A stretch of DNA of 64,000 bases from Lentzea sp. NBRC 102530 (GCF_030269365.1 NZ_BSTF01000001.1:372001-436000), one strand, 5' to 3'; counted from the stretch's first letter, positions 10,116 to 22,084 are shown. The notes: generated by a model not told the origin, from the sequence alone. Numbers and translations: made by a program.

Positions 10116-11021
10116 TCACGTGGCGGAAACAGGCAAAAACTTCAGCGCCGCCCGGTCCTGCCTCGGCGTCACGCCGAACCGCGCCCGGTACGTGCGGGAG
10201 AAGTGCGCCTGCGAGACGAACCCGGTCCTGGCCGCGACCTCGGCCAGCGGGACCGGTTCGGCGAGCATCCTCCGGGCCGCGTCGAGGCGGGCGTTCAGGA
10301 TCGCCTGCGGGACGCTCTGCCCCGACCTCGCGAACAACCGCGACAGGTGCCGGTCCGAGTAGCCGATCGCGCCCGCGATCCGCTGCGCGCACAGCTCCGG
10401 TTCGTGCAGGTGGGCCTCGATGAACGCGTGCGCGGCGGCCAGGTCGGCGGCCGGCGTGCGGGCGCCCAGCAGCGAGTCCAGCAGCGCGGCGGCCGTGCTC
10501 TCCAGCCCGTCCCAGTCGGCAGGCCCGCGCAACGCCCCGGTCAGCGCGTTGACCAGCGCGAACGCGTGCGCGTTGGTCCGGAAACCGAACAACTGCGGTG
10601 TCACGGGACCCCGGCGCGGCGCCTTCAGCACGAGTTCGGTGAGGCCGTCGGAGAACTCCCGCCGGAACGGCCGGTCGGCGTCGAGCACCAGCGCCTGGCC
10701 GGGGACGACGTGGTCGGTGCCGCCCCGGTGCTCGAACGTGCTCCGCCCGGCGAGCGAGAAGTAGACGACGACGCCGTCGGCGGGGTGCTCGGCGATCTGC
10801 CGGACGTCCCTGTCGACGGCGTGCGGCGACCCGGTCACCCGCGCCACCTGCAGCTTCGGCAGCGTCAGGTTCACCTCGGTGCCCTCGAACGGCCGGTCCG
10901 CGGTGACCCGCAGGCCGACCAGGGCGCGGGCGTTGTGCTGCTCCCACCCGGCCAGCCTGCGCGCACCGGGCAGGTCGTGCGTCCGGAACCTGGTCAGGCC
11001 GGGCGGGTGCACGAGTGCCAT
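10116..11021 (-). CDS. AraC-family transcriptional regulator of the aromatic operon
   Basis: 301 residues. A ~190-residue N-terminal sensor region (AraC-binding-like, with beta-rich VVVYFSLAGRS and VPGQALVLDADRPF) is followed by two helix-turn-helix motifs: CAQRIAGAIGYSDRHLSRLFA and PLAEVAARTGFVSQAHFSRTY (each given within limits). It lies 47 bases upstream of the monooxygenase on the same strand, so it is either first gene of the operon or reads it from a short promoter gap. It is the natural candidate activator responding to the phenolic substrate; this role is inferred from position. Confidence 0.88.
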   Translation of the reverse strand: MALVHPPGLTRFRTHDLPGARRLAGWEQHNARALVGLRVTADRPFEGTEVNLTLPKLQVARVTGSPHAVDRDVRQIAEHPADGVVVYFSLAGRSTFEHRGGTDHVVPGQALVLDADRPFRREFSDGLTELVLKAPRRGPVTPQLFGFRTNAHAFALVNALTGALRGPADWDGLESTAAALLDSLLGARTPAADLAAAHAFIEAHLHEPELCAQRIAGAIGYSDRHLSRLFARSGQSVPQAILNARLDAARRMLAEPVPLAEVAARTGFVSQAHFSRTYRARFGVTPRQDRAALKFLPVSAT

Positions 11022-11042
11022 CCGTTCACGGTAACCCGTCCG

Positions 11043-11118
11043 TCACACGCGGGCGACGAACCTGATCTCCACCCGCTGTTCCGGGAACGCGAGCCCGGTC
11101 GTGCCCGCCACCCGCCCG
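11043..11118 (-). pseudogene. Possible RidA/YjgF-family remnant (C-terminal end only)
   Basis: Read on the minus strand, the stretch between the NUDIX gene and the AraC start encodes GLAFPEQRVEIRFVARV followed by a stop, which resembles the end of RidA-type proteins. Nothing of the rest of the gene is present, since the NUDIX stop lies just upstream. It is probably a deletion scar; chance coding cannot be excluded. Confidence 0.3.
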
Positions 11119-11121
11119 CCG

Positions 11122-11556
11122 TCACCAGCCGACGACCCCGAACGCCTCTCCCGCCAGATATCCCGCGATCCCCGCCGCCGGGTACCCGATCATGTTCTCC
11201 GGCAGCTCCCGCAGCCCGAACCACCCCAGCTCCGAACACTTCTCCGGCTCCTGGTTCTCCGGCTCCCCGCTCCACCGCGGCACCTCGAAGTACAACCCGA
11301 GCCGCGGCTCCACCCCGAACCCGTTGGCGTGCGAGGTGTGCACGTGCCGCAGGTCGGCGGGGTCGATCACCACCCCGACCTCCTCCTTCGCCTCCCGCAC
11401 GGCGGCCGCGACCACCGACTCACCGGCGTCGAGCTTGCCGGACGGCAGGTGCCAGCACCCGTCGAACCTCGGATCGGGATCACGCCGCCGCGACAGCAAC
11501 ACCGAGCCGTCACGGACGAGCAGGACGTGGACGTCGATCAGGTGACGGTCAGCCAT
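11122..11556 (-). CDS. NUDIX hydrolase
   Basis: 144 residues. The Nudix box is complete: G in SGKLDAGES, then REAKEEVGV, which binds Mg2+ and places the catalytic glutamates for hydrolysis of nucleoside-diphosphate-linked compounds. It resembles the MutT-like 'house-cleaning' group with HLPSGK ahead of the box, though the substrate cannot be told. The longer frame reaching 11718 was cut to the ATG at 11556, giving MADRHLIDVHVLL, the normal family start. It is divergent from the phosphotransferase gene across 55 bases. Confidence 0.88.
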   Translation of the reverse strand: MADRHLIDVHVLLVRDGSVLLSRRRDPDPRFDGCWHLPSGKLDAGESVVAAAVREAKEEVGVVIDPADLRHVHTSHANGFGVEPRLGLYFEVPRWSGEPENQEPEKCSELGWFGLRELPENMIGYPAAGIAGYLAGEAFGVVGW

Positions 11557-11611
11557 GTCGCCCACCGTAAATGATCTGCGAGGGGCTGCGGTTTCGTGAC
11601 ACGATCGTGCC

Positions 11612-12547
11612 ATGTCAACCTTCGCGACCCCTGAAGACATCGCCCACCGCACGGAGGCGGCCACGCGGGCCGCGGTCGAAGCCGGTCGCGAACTCGGCCT
11701 GGAGATCACCGAGGGCAAGGTCCTCTACGAACTGTTCTCCGTCGTCGTGCACCTCGCGCCGTCGCCGGTCGTGGCCCGCATCCCGACCGTGCTGCCGCAC
11801 ACCACGACCCCGGAAAGCCTGGCCAAGAGGCAACAGCGGGAACTGGACGTCGCGCAGTGGCTGCACGACCAGGGCACCCCGGTGATCCCGCCGAGCCCGC
11901 TCGTCGAGCGCACACCGGTGCGGAAGAACGGTTTCTCCATCACGTTCTGGCCGTTCACCGACGAGGACAGGTCGAAGGAACCCGACTACGTCAAGAACGC
12001 CGAGCTGACCGCCGACCTGCACAAGGCGCTGCGGGACTACCCCGGCGAGCTCGACTTCCTGTCGTCGGCCGAACCCCAGTTCGTCCGGGAAGGCCTGCAA
12101 CGCTTGGCAGGGCTCGACATCGTGAGCGCAGAGGACCTCGCCAGGGCACGAGCCGAGTGGGAGGTCCTGGAACCGCTCGCGAGCGACGAGGCCGAGTTCC
12201 GCAAGCGGTTCCCCGGCATCGACCTGCAGCCCATCCACGGCGACTCGCCGCCCGCGAACATCTTCGCGAGCACCAACGGCCCGTTGTTCTCCGACTTCGA
12301 ACTCATCACCCGCGGCCCGGTCGAGTGGGACCTCGGCGGCCTCGGCCCGGAGTACGAAGCCGCCTACAACCGGGGCGCGAGCAGGAACGGCCTGCGCGAC
12401 CTCGACAAGGAGGTGCTCAGGTTCGTCAACGCCATCGGCGCGATCCGCGTGCTCGCCTACCTGTCGGTGGCGGACCAGCTCCCCGCCATGGTCGAGTTCA
12501 TGCAGCCGTTCATCGACCAGTGGCGGGACACCGATCCTTACGCGTGA
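11612..12547 (+). CDS. APH-family phosphotransferase (aminoglycoside/homoserine kinase-like)
   Basis: 311 residues with the protein-kinase-like APH fold. The catalytic loop reads IHGDSPPANIF (Asp base, Asn) and the metal-binding segment is SDFELITRGPVEWDLGGL. The Asp of the usual 'IDWE' motif appears as DFE. The family includes aminoglycoside kinases, choline/homoserine kinases and many with unknown small-molecule substrates; nothing here specifies one. It converges with the GGDEF-EAL gene, overlapping it by 10 bases. Confidence 0.82.
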   Translation: MSTFATPEDIAHRTEAATRAAVEAGRELGLEITEGKVLYELFSVVVHLAPSPVVARIPTVLPHTTTPESLAKRQQRELDVAQWLHDQGTPVIPPSPLVERTPVRKNGFSITFWPFTDEDRSKEPDYVKNAELTADLHKALRDYPGELDFLSSAEPQFVREGLQRLAGLDIVSAEDLARARAEWEVLEPLASDEAEFRKRFPGIDLQPIHGDSPPANIFASTNGPLFSDFELITRGPVEWDLGGLGPEYEAAYNRGASRNGLRDLDKEVLRFVNAIGAIRVLAYLSVADQLPAMVEFMQPFIDQWRDTDPYA

Positions 12548-14460
12548 GCCGCGGCCCGGTCACCGAGCCAGGACACGACTTCCTCGGCGGGCAGCGGCTC
12601 GCTGAGGAAGTACCCCTGCACCACGTCGCAGCCCGCCTCGGCCAGCGCGGTCCAGGTGTCCTGGTCCTCCACGCCCTCCGCGACGGCCTGCAGGCCGAAG
12701 TTGCGGGCCAGCGCCACCAGGGCGTGCACGATCGCCGAATCGCCGGCGTCGGTGCACATGTGCGTGACGAACGACCGGTCGAGCTTCATCTCGTGCACCC
12801 GCATGCTGCGCAGGTACGAGATCGACGAGTAGCCGGTGCCGAAGTCGTCGATCGAGAGCCGCACGCCCAGTTCGGTCAGGCCGCGCAACACCTCCACCGC
12901 GCGGTCCGGGTCCGAGATGATCGCGGACTCGGTGATCTCCAGCGTCAGCAGGCGGGCCGGCAGGCCGTGCCGCTTGATCAGGTCGGCCACGTCGCCGGGG
13001 AACTCCGTGTGGTGCAGGCAGGCCGCGCCCACGTTCACCGAGACCGGCACCTCCCAGCCCGCGTCCGACCACGACCGGCACTGCCGCAGGGCCGCGTCGA
13101 TCACGTACCGGGTGAGCGGCTCGATGAGGCCGTTCTCCTCGGCGATCGGGATGAACTCGTCCGGCCGCACCAGACCGCGGGTCGGGTGCTGCCAGCGGGC
13201 CAGCGCCTCGACACCGCACACCGCGCCCGTGTTCGCCAGTGCCTTGGGCTGGTAGTGCAGGAACAGCTCGCCGCGGTCGATCGCGTGGCGCAGTTCCGTG
13301 ACGGCCGTGAGGTGCGCGGCGCCGCGTTCGTGCAGACGCGCGTCGTACACGGCCACACCGGACTTCTCGCGCTTGGCCGCGTACATCGCGATGTCCGCGT
13401 GCCGCAGCAGCTCGTGGCCGTCGCCGGAGTCCGACGGGCACAGCGCCACGCCGACGCTGCCCGCTATCTCGAGCTCCAGGCCCTCCAGCGTCACCGGCAT
13501 CGCCAGCGCCTGCAGGATCTTCTCCGCGACCATGCTCGCGTTCTCCGCCGAGCCGACACCCGGCAGCAGCACCGCGAACTCGTCGCCGCCCAGCCGTGCC
13601 ACGAGGTCCGTGTCGCGCACGGCCCACGACAGGCGGTGCGCCACCTGGCGCAGCAGCAGGTCACCGGTGTGGTGGCCGAGGGAGTCGTTGACCTCCTTGA
13701 ACCTGTCCAGGTCCACGATCAGCAACGCCAGCGGCTCGTCCTTCTTGCGCGCCTTCTCGACGGCCTCTTCCATCCGCCGCGCGAGCAACGCCCGGTTCGC
13801 GAGGCCCGTCAGGGTGTCGTGGTGCGCCTCGTGCTCGTTCTTCGCGGCCTGGCGCAGGATCATCCGGCGCTGGCCGAGCAGGATCATGCCGAACAACCCG
13901 ACCAGGGCCGCGTCCAGCACGAACACCACGATCTGCGCGATCCGCAGCTGGGCGTTCTTCGCGTCGGCCGTGCGCAGGTACTCGTTGGTGTCGAGGCGCT
14001 GCACCCCGATCGTCGAGGAGATCTGGCGCTTGAGCGACGAGTGCGCGAGCGCGGCCTGGTCCGCCTGCAACGGGTCGGTGCCGGCGACGACCTCGCGCAG
14101 CATGTCCGTGCTCTGGTCGTACAGCGTCAGCAGCCGGCCCGCCTCCTGCTTGTCGGTCGGCGAGCCGTTGGTGAGCAGCCACTCGAGGTCCGGTCGCGCT
14201 GACGCGACGGAGTTCTGCAGCGGCTGGACCGTCTGCTCGGTCCGCGCCAGCCGGATGTCGCTCAACGCGTTGTCGGCGACGTTGATGTGCTCCAGCACGC
14301 GGGCCCAGCGCTCGCTGGTCTCGTTGAGCTCGCGGACGTGCGCGGTCGTGGACCGGGCGCTGATGCTGCTCCACAGCGCCAGCCCGGCCAGGACCAGCAG
14401 TCCCAACGTCAGCCCCACCGTCGCCACCCGTGCGGTGGCGCGGCCCTCCCAAAAGCTCAC
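12538..14460 (-). CDS. Membrane GGDEF-EAL c-di-GMP enzyme, copy 1
   Basis: 640 residues. TM helix at about 10-32, a ~140-residue extracellular helical domain, a second TM at ~173-198, GGDEF domain (~205-365) and EAL domain (~380-630). The diguanylate cyclase motif GGDEF (291-295) is intact and preceded by an RDTD product-inhibition site (282-285). The EAL motif (418-420) is intact, as are ITESAI, SIDDFGTGYSS and AEGVED. Both activities are therefore possible. The GTG start at 14460 overlaps the stop of the upstream binding-lipoprotein gene (GTGA), so the two are made together. A second copy lies at 35966-37921. A longer in-frame reading to 14883 only shadows the lipoprotein gene. Confidence 0.93.
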   Translation of the reverse strand: MSFWEGRATARVATVGLTLGLLVLAGLALWSSISARSTTAHVRELNETSERWARVLEHINVADNALSDIRLARTEQTVQPLQNSVASARPDLEWLLTNGSPTDKQEAGRLLTLYDQSTDMLREVVAGTDPLQADQAALAHSSLKRQISSTIGVQRLDTNEYLRTADAKNAQLRIAQIVVFVLDAALVGLFGMILLGQRRMILRQAAKNEHEAHHDTLTGLANRALLARRMEEAVEKARKKDEPLALLIVDLDRFKEVNDSLGHHTGDLLLRQVAHRLSWAVRDTDLVARLGGDEFAVLLPGVGSAENASMVAEKILQALAMPVTLEGLELEIAGSVGVALCPSDSGDGHELLRHADIAMYAAKREKSGVAVYDARLHERGAAHLTAVTELRHAIDRGELFLHYQPKALANTGAVCGVEALARWQHPTRGLVRPDEFIPIAEENGLIEPLTRYVIDAALRQCRSWSDAGWEVPVSVNVGAACLHHTEFPGDVADLIKRHGLPARLLTLEITESAIISDPDRAVEVLRGLTELGVRLSIDDFGTGYSSISYLRSMRVHEMKLDRSFVTHMCTDAGDSAIVHALVALARNFGLQAVAEGVEDQDTWTALAEAGCDVVQGYFLSEPLPAEEVVSWLGDRAAAHA

Positions 14461-15491
14461 CGTGCCTGCTCCAACGGTCGCACCCAGCTCGCCGGATCCT
14501 CGACGAAGCTGTCGATCTGAGGCTGGAAGAAATCCTTGCGGGCCTTCTCCGACTCCTGCCGGTGCAGGATCTGGTCCAGGTTCCCGGTGGTGACCGTGAG
14601 CCCCGGCGTCTCGATCCAGCCCTGCGGCAGCGGCTCCCCACCCTGGGCGTGCCGAGCCAGGAGCCAGCCTGCCACAGCGCCCTTGAGGTAGTGCTCCGGC
14701 GAGATGGACGCCACCATCGCGCCGTCCCGCACCGCCTGCAACGTTCTCGGGTCGACCCCGAACCCGCCCACCAGCCACCTCGCCGACTTCTCGGTTCTCA
14801 ACGCGGCGAGGTTCACGCCGTCGCAGTCGCCGGTACCAACGAACGCGAGGGCGTTCGGATTCGCGGCCACGAGACGTTTCCACGCGTCGCGATTCGCGGC
14901 GTCGTCACGTTGCGTGTCGAACGGGCCCAGCACCACTACCCCCGGTAGCTTTTCTGCGAATCGACCCCGGATTCCCTCTGCCCGGTCGTCGAACCCGGCG
15001 AGTCCCGGCGCGGTGTTTCCCAACACCACCGTTCCGGTCGCGTCCGAGGGCAATCGGCGCATCAACTCGTCAGCCAGCTTTTCGCCCAGTTCGTAGTCGT
15101 CGTTACCGATGTGCAGCCTCACTCCGGAACTCGCGGTGAGCCGCGTGTCCACCCCGACCACCGCGACGTGCCGGTCGAGCGCCTCACCGATGGACGGGGC
15201 CATCAGCGCGGGTTCGGACGTCGCGACGGCGATTCCGCCTTTCGCGGCGCTCGTCAAATCCCGGAACAACTCGACTTCCTTGTGCCCGTCCTGCCCGCGA
15301 GGGCCGGTGACCGTCGCGCTGACGCCGCCGACGCGGTTGACGCCCTCGTGAAAGCCGCTGGTCATCTCCTGCGCGAACGAGCCACCGGTCCGCTTGACCA
15401 CGAAAGCCACGTGCGGCAGCGCCTGGGAACCGGTGGCGTCACCGCACCCCGCCACCAGCACCAGACCCAGCACCAGCGCCGCAGCTCGCAT
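14457..15491 (-). CDS. Orphan sugar-binding lipoprotein (periplasmic-binding-protein type), copy 1
   Basis: 344 residues. The N-terminus MRAAALVLGLVLVAGCGD is a lipoprotein signal with lipobox VAGC. The body has the type I binding-protein fold of the ribose/LacI group: HVAFVVKRTGGSF, GIAVATSEPALM, VAVVGVDTRL and a late SISPEHYLKGAVAGWLLA. No permease or ATPase is nearby. Instead the stop overlaps the start of a membrane GGDEF-EAL gene, so it probably presents a ligand to that enzyme (inference). GTG 15512 is an alternative start, but GAGG 7 bases before ATG 15491 and the clean signal favour the latter. A paralogue with the same length lies at 34804-35841. Confidence 0.88.
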   Translation of the reverse strand: MRAAALVLGLVLVAGCGDATGSQALPHVAFVVKRTGGSFAQEMTSGFHEGVNRVGGVSATVTGPRGQDGHKEVELFRDLTSAAKGGIAVATSEPALMAPSIGEALDRHVAVVGVDTRLTASSGVRLHIGNDDYELGEKLADELMRRLPSDATGTVVLGNTAPGLAGFDDRAEGIRGRFAEKLPGVVVLGPFDTQRDDAANRDAWKRLVAANPNALAFVGTGDCDGVNLAALRTEKSARWLVGGFGVDPRTLQAVRDGAMVASISPEHYLKGAVAGWLLARHAQGGEPLPQGWIETPGLTVTTGNLDQILHRQESEKARKDFFQPQIDSFVEDPASWVRPLEQAR

Positions 15492-15585
15492 GGATGACCT
15501 CGGGCTCGTCACGAGATGGATTGATCTCCAGAGCGGCTGAGCCTACAACGCTTGGTGCCAAACCGGGATGACGCCTACCGATACC

Positions 15586-15599
15586 GGCAAGCGCTTTCA
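15586..15599 (-). promoter_or_regulatory. LacI-type operator-like palindrome upstream of binding-lipoprotein gene
   Basis: On the minus strand, TGAAAGCGCTTGCC, a near-palindrome around GCGC similar to operators of the LacI/CcpA family. It lies about 95 bases before the start codon and just past the metH stop. No -10/-35 pair was convincing nearby. Confidence 0.3.
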
Positions 15600-15613
15600 C
15601 GTCGCGGAACCGA

Positions 15614-19189
<3,576 letters not shown>

Positions 19190-19211
19190 GCGCGCTCCCG
19201 AAGATGTCCGG

Positions 19212-19281
19212 AAGCGCCCTTGTCCGTGGTGGAACGAAGCCGAGCGTGGCAGGCTTGCTGGCCCGTTGCAGCGCTTCTCGG
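19212..19281 (-). promoter_or_regulatory. S-adenosylhomocysteine (SAH) riboswitch controlling metH
   Basis: The leader RNA matches the known SAH aptamer: CCGAG (19281-19277) pairs with CUCGG (19244-19240) as P1; the conserved AGCGCUGCAAC follows; CGGGC/GCCUG forms P2; CCAcGCUCG closes; a small hairpin follows; and AAGCGC (19276-19271) pairs with GCGCUU (19217-19212) as the pseudoknot. The element ends 22 bases before the GTG. SAH riboswitches are known to turn on ahcY and metH when SAH builds up, so metH here is likely induced by SAH. Confidence 0.8.
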
Positions 19282-19369
19282 TTTCAGCTGTCAAGGCTAC
19301 CAATCTGGACCAAACACCAGGAACTCGTCTCACTCCATAGGATGGTCACCCGCGTGCCAGGATGGTGCC

Positions 19370-20200
19370 GTGACTGGACGACGCGCGTTGGTGCTGGGTG
19401 GCGGGGGTGTCACCGGGATCGCCTGGGAGACAGGGATTCTGCACGGGCTGGCTGAGCAGGGTGTCGACCTGGTGGCCGCCGACCTCTTCGTCGGCACCTC
19501 GGCGGGTTCCGTGGTGGCCGCGGAGGTGGCCGGGGGTGGGGTGCTGTCCGACCTGTACGCGGGCCAGCTGCTCCCGCCCGAGGCGGAGATTCCGGCTCGG
19601 TTGACCGCGTGGATGGTGGCGCGGTACGCGCTTTCCTACGTGATGCCGGGGTCGGCCGCGGCCAAGCGGGCCCGGTTGGGACGGGCGGCCTTGAAGGCCT
19701 CCACGCCGTCGGAGGAGTCCCGGCTCGCCGTGTTCGACTCCCGTCTGTCCATCAAGGACTGGCCTGAGCGGGCGTTGAAGGTCACGGCGGTGGACGCGGT
19801 GAGCGGGAAGTTCGTGGCGTTCGACCGGGACAGCGGGGTACCGCTGGTGTCCGCGGTGGCCGCCAGTTGTGCGGTGCCGTTGGTGTGGCCGCCCGTCACC
19901 GTGAACGGGAGCCGGTACATGGACGGCGGGATGCGGTCCGTGGCCAACGTGGACCTCGCCGCTGGGTACGAGCGGGTCGTGGTGGTCGCGCCGTTGACCA
20001 GGGCTGTCAGTGCGGCTGCTTCGCCCGGTGCTCAGGCGGCTCGCCTCGGGGTGCCTTCGGTGGTGGTGAGTCCTGACCGGGAGGCGTTGGCCGCCATCGG
20101 GCCGAACCTGCTGGACCCGGCTCGGCGGCGGGCGGCCGCTGAGGCCGGGTACGCGCAGGCCGCCTCGGTCGCCGAGGCGGCCCGGGAGGTCTGGGGCTGA
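19370..20200 (+). CDS. Patatin-like phospholipase
   Basis: 276 residues, a typical RssA-type single patatin domain. The oxyanion loop LGGGGVTGIAWE, nucleophile elbow GTSAGS and catalytic DGG (YMDGGMRS) form the Ser-Asp dyad of lipid acyl hydrolases. No signal peptide or membrane helix, so probably cytosolic, acting on lipids or lysophospholipids. The GTG start has AGGA upstream; the frame extending back across metH is antisense noise. It is divergent from metH, sharing the region that holds the riboswitch; TAGGAT at 19338-19343 may be its -10. Confidence 0.87.
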   Translation: MTGRRALVLGGGGVTGIAWETGILHGLAEQGVDLVAADLFVGTSAGSVVAAEVAGGGVLSDLYAGQLLPPEAEIPARLTAWMVARYALSYVMPGSAAAKRARLGRAALKASTPSEESRLAVFDSRLSIKDWPERALKVTAVDAVSGKFVAFDRDSGVPLVSAVAASCAVPLVWPPVTVNGSRYMDGGMRSVANVDLAAGYERVVVVAPLTRAVSAAASPGAQAARLGVPSVVVSPDREALAAIGPNLLDPARRRAAAEAGYAQAASVAEAAREVWG

Positions 20201-20287
20201 GCCCGGCCGGGTCGGCGCTCGGCGAACTCACACCTCCTCCCTCCTGACCGGAACGGCTGGAACTCGTTCCGGTCTCCGTTTTGTCCA

Positions 20288-20313
20288 GGACAACTGGTAC
20301 GTACCTCTTGTCC
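20288..20313 (+). promoter_or_regulatory. 26-bp operator overlapping the -35 of GH8 gene 1
   Basis: Inverted repeat with outer arms GGACAA (20288-20293) and TTGTCC (20308-20313) and an inner perfect palindrome GGTACGTACC (20296-20305). A further TTGTCC at 20281-20286 makes three half-sites. CGTACCTCTTGT within it recurs exactly 77 bases from the start codon of the second GH8 gene. Confidence 0.55.
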
Positions 20314-20336
20314 GGGGGTGACCCGCCGCCTAATCT
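20308..20336 (+). promoter_or_regulatory. Promoter of GH8 gene 1
   Basis: -35 TTGTCC (20308-20313), 17-base spacer, -10 TAATCT (20331-20336). The start codon follows about 45 bases after the predicted transcription start. The -35 is inside the palindromic operator, consistent with repression. Confidence 0.55.
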
Positions 20337-20387
20337 GCGGCCGTCTGCGATCAGGCAGCTTTGTTACCCAATGGGCAAGAGGTGGTT

Positions 20388-22025
20388 GTGAGCAGCAGAT
20401 TGATGGTGGGAGCGCTCGCATTGACGCTCCTCGCGGCAGGGACGACCAGCGCTTCGGCGGCGGATCCGCTGGTCTCCCGCGGCAAGGCGACGACGGCCTC
20501 CTCCGTGGAGGCGTCCGGGTACGAGCCGGACAAGGCGGTCGACGGCAACACCGGTACCCGGTGGGCCTCGGCTCTGGGCACCGCCCAGGAGTGGATCCGG
20601 GTCGACCTCGGGTCGGCGCACTCGGTCAGCCGCGTGCGGCTGAACTGGGAGGCGGCGTTCGCGAGGGCGTACCGGGTGCAGACCTCCGCCGACGGTGGCG
20701 CGTGGACCGACGTGTTCACGACCAGCGCCGGTGACGGTGGCGTCGACGACCTGACCGTGTCGGGCAACGGGCGGTACGTCCGCGTGCTCGGGACGACTCG
20801 GGGTACGGAGTGGGGTTATTCGCTCTGGGAGTTCGAGGTCTACGGGGTGGGTGACGGCACGCCGCCGCCCACCGGGGTCGCGGTGCCGTTCGGCAGCCGG
20901 CAGCAGCCGTACGCGGCGGGGATCCTCCGGCCGTCCGGCAGCACGTCCACTTTGGACGCCCAGGTGGTGGACTACTACCAGCGGTGGAAGTCGGCGTTCG
21001 TGCGGCAGAACTGCGGCAACGGCTGGTACCAGGTGATCTCGCCCGATGCCGACCACCCGTACGTGGCCGAGGCGCAGGGGTACGGCATGGTCGTCGTCGC
21101 GACGATGGCCGGGGCGGACCCGGACGCCAGGAAGATCTTCGACGGGCTGGTCAAGTGGAAGATCGACCACCCCTCGTCGATCAACCGGGACCTGCTGGCC
21201 GCCGAGCAGGACGTGAACTGCCGCAGCGTCAACGGCGGGGACGGCGCCACCGACGGCGACATGGACGTGGCTTACGGGCTGCTCCTCGCCGACCGGCAGT
21301 GGGGCAGTTCCGGGACGTACGACTACAAGTCGCTGGCGGTCCGGCACATCAACGCCATCAAGGCCAGCGAGGTCAACCCGCAGACCAACCTGCTCAAGCT
21401 GGGTGACTGGTCGAGCGCGGGGGACCAGTACTACTACCTGTCGCGGTCCTCGGACTGGATGGTCGACCACTTCCGGGCGTTCCGGAAGGCGACCGGGGAC
21501 GGGGCGTGGGACACGATTCGCGGCGCGCACCAGAACGTCATCGCGCAGCTCCAGCAGAACTACGCGCCCGGCACCGGGTTGCTGCCGGACTTCGTGGAGA
21601 ACACGAACTCCTCGCCGCGGCCTCCTGCCGGGCAGGTGCTGGAGAGCGTCAACGACGGCAAGTACTACTGGAACGCCTGCCGGGTGCCGTGGCGCATCGG
21701 CGCGGACGCGGTGACCAGCGGGGACTCGCAGTCGCTGGCGGCGGCCCGCAAGCTCAACACCTGGGTCAAGGGCAAGACCGGCGGCAACCCCAACGGCATC
21801 GCGATGGGGTACCAGCTCAACGGCACGCAGATCTCCGGTGGCAGCGCCGCCGCGTTCTTCGCGCCGTTCGCGGTGGTGGCCGCCACCGATCCGGGCAGTC
21901 AGGTGTGGCTCGACGCGTTGTGGAACAAGATGCTGCAAACGCCGATCGACGGCGGCAGCTACTTCTCCGCGAGCATCCAGCTGCAGGTGATGATCACGGT
22001 GACCGGCAACCACTGGGTGCCGTAG
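20388..22025 (+). CDS. Secreted GH8 glycoside hydrolase with N-terminal F5/8C (discoidin) module, copy 1
   Basis: 545 residues. Signal peptide ending ASA (about 24), a discoidin/F5-8C carbohydrate-binding module (~30-155: KAVDGNTGTRWAS, VDLGSAHSVSRVRLNWE), a short linker, then a GH8 domain. The catalytic acid lies in VAEAQGYGM and the base region in ATDGDMDVAYGLLLA, both hallmarks of GH8, which includes endoglucanases, lichenases and chitosanases. Substrate is not certain. The GTG at 20388 has GAGG upstream; the hydrophobic leader begins right after it. The next gene is a paralogue with the same architecture. Confidence 0.9.
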   Translation: MSSRLMVGALALTLLAAGTTSASAADPLVSRGKATTASSVEASGYEPDKAVDGNTGTRWASALGTAQEWIRVDLGSAHSVSRVRLNWEAAFARAYRVQTSADGGAWTDVFTTSAGDGGVDDLTVSGNGRYVRVLGTTRGTEWGYSLWEFEVYGVGDGTPPPTGVAVPFGSRQQPYAAGILRPSGSTSTLDAQVVDYYQRWKSAFVRQNCGNGWYQVISPDADHPYVAEAQGYGMVVVATMAGADPDARKIFDGLVKWKIDHPSSINRDLLAAEQDVNCRSVNGGDGATDGDMDVAYGLLLADRQWGSSGTYDYKSLAVRHINAIKASEVNPQTNLLKLGDWSSAGDQYYYLSRSSDWMVDHFRAFRKATGDGAWDTIRGAHQNVIAQLQQNYAPGTGLLPDFVENTNSSPRPPAGQVLESVNDGKYYWNACRVPWRIGADAVTSGDSQSLAAARKLNTWVKGKTGGNPNGIAMGYQLNGTQISGGSAAAFFAPFAVVAATDPGSQVWLDALWNKMLQTPIDGGSYFSASIQLQVMITVTGNHWVP

Positions 22026-22084
22026 CACGGCGGCCGGCGGAGAACCCTCCGCCGGCCGTGCTGTTCGAACGCGCAACAAGCGGG

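Noticed and set aside
14461..14883. N-terminal extension of GGDEF-EAL copy 1
   Set aside because: It lies inside the lipoprotein gene on the same strand; the GTG at 14460 with the GTGA overlap is far better.
19244..19270. B12-box-like string suggesting a cobalamin riboswitch
   Set aside because: No other cobalamin riboswitch parts fit in the ~100 bases available, and the bases are accounted for by the SAH aptamer P2 region.
19289..19294. TTGACA (minus strand) just before metH, a possible -35
   Set aside because: A transcript from it would start inside the SAH aptamer and cut its 5' strand; the promoter must lie further upstream.
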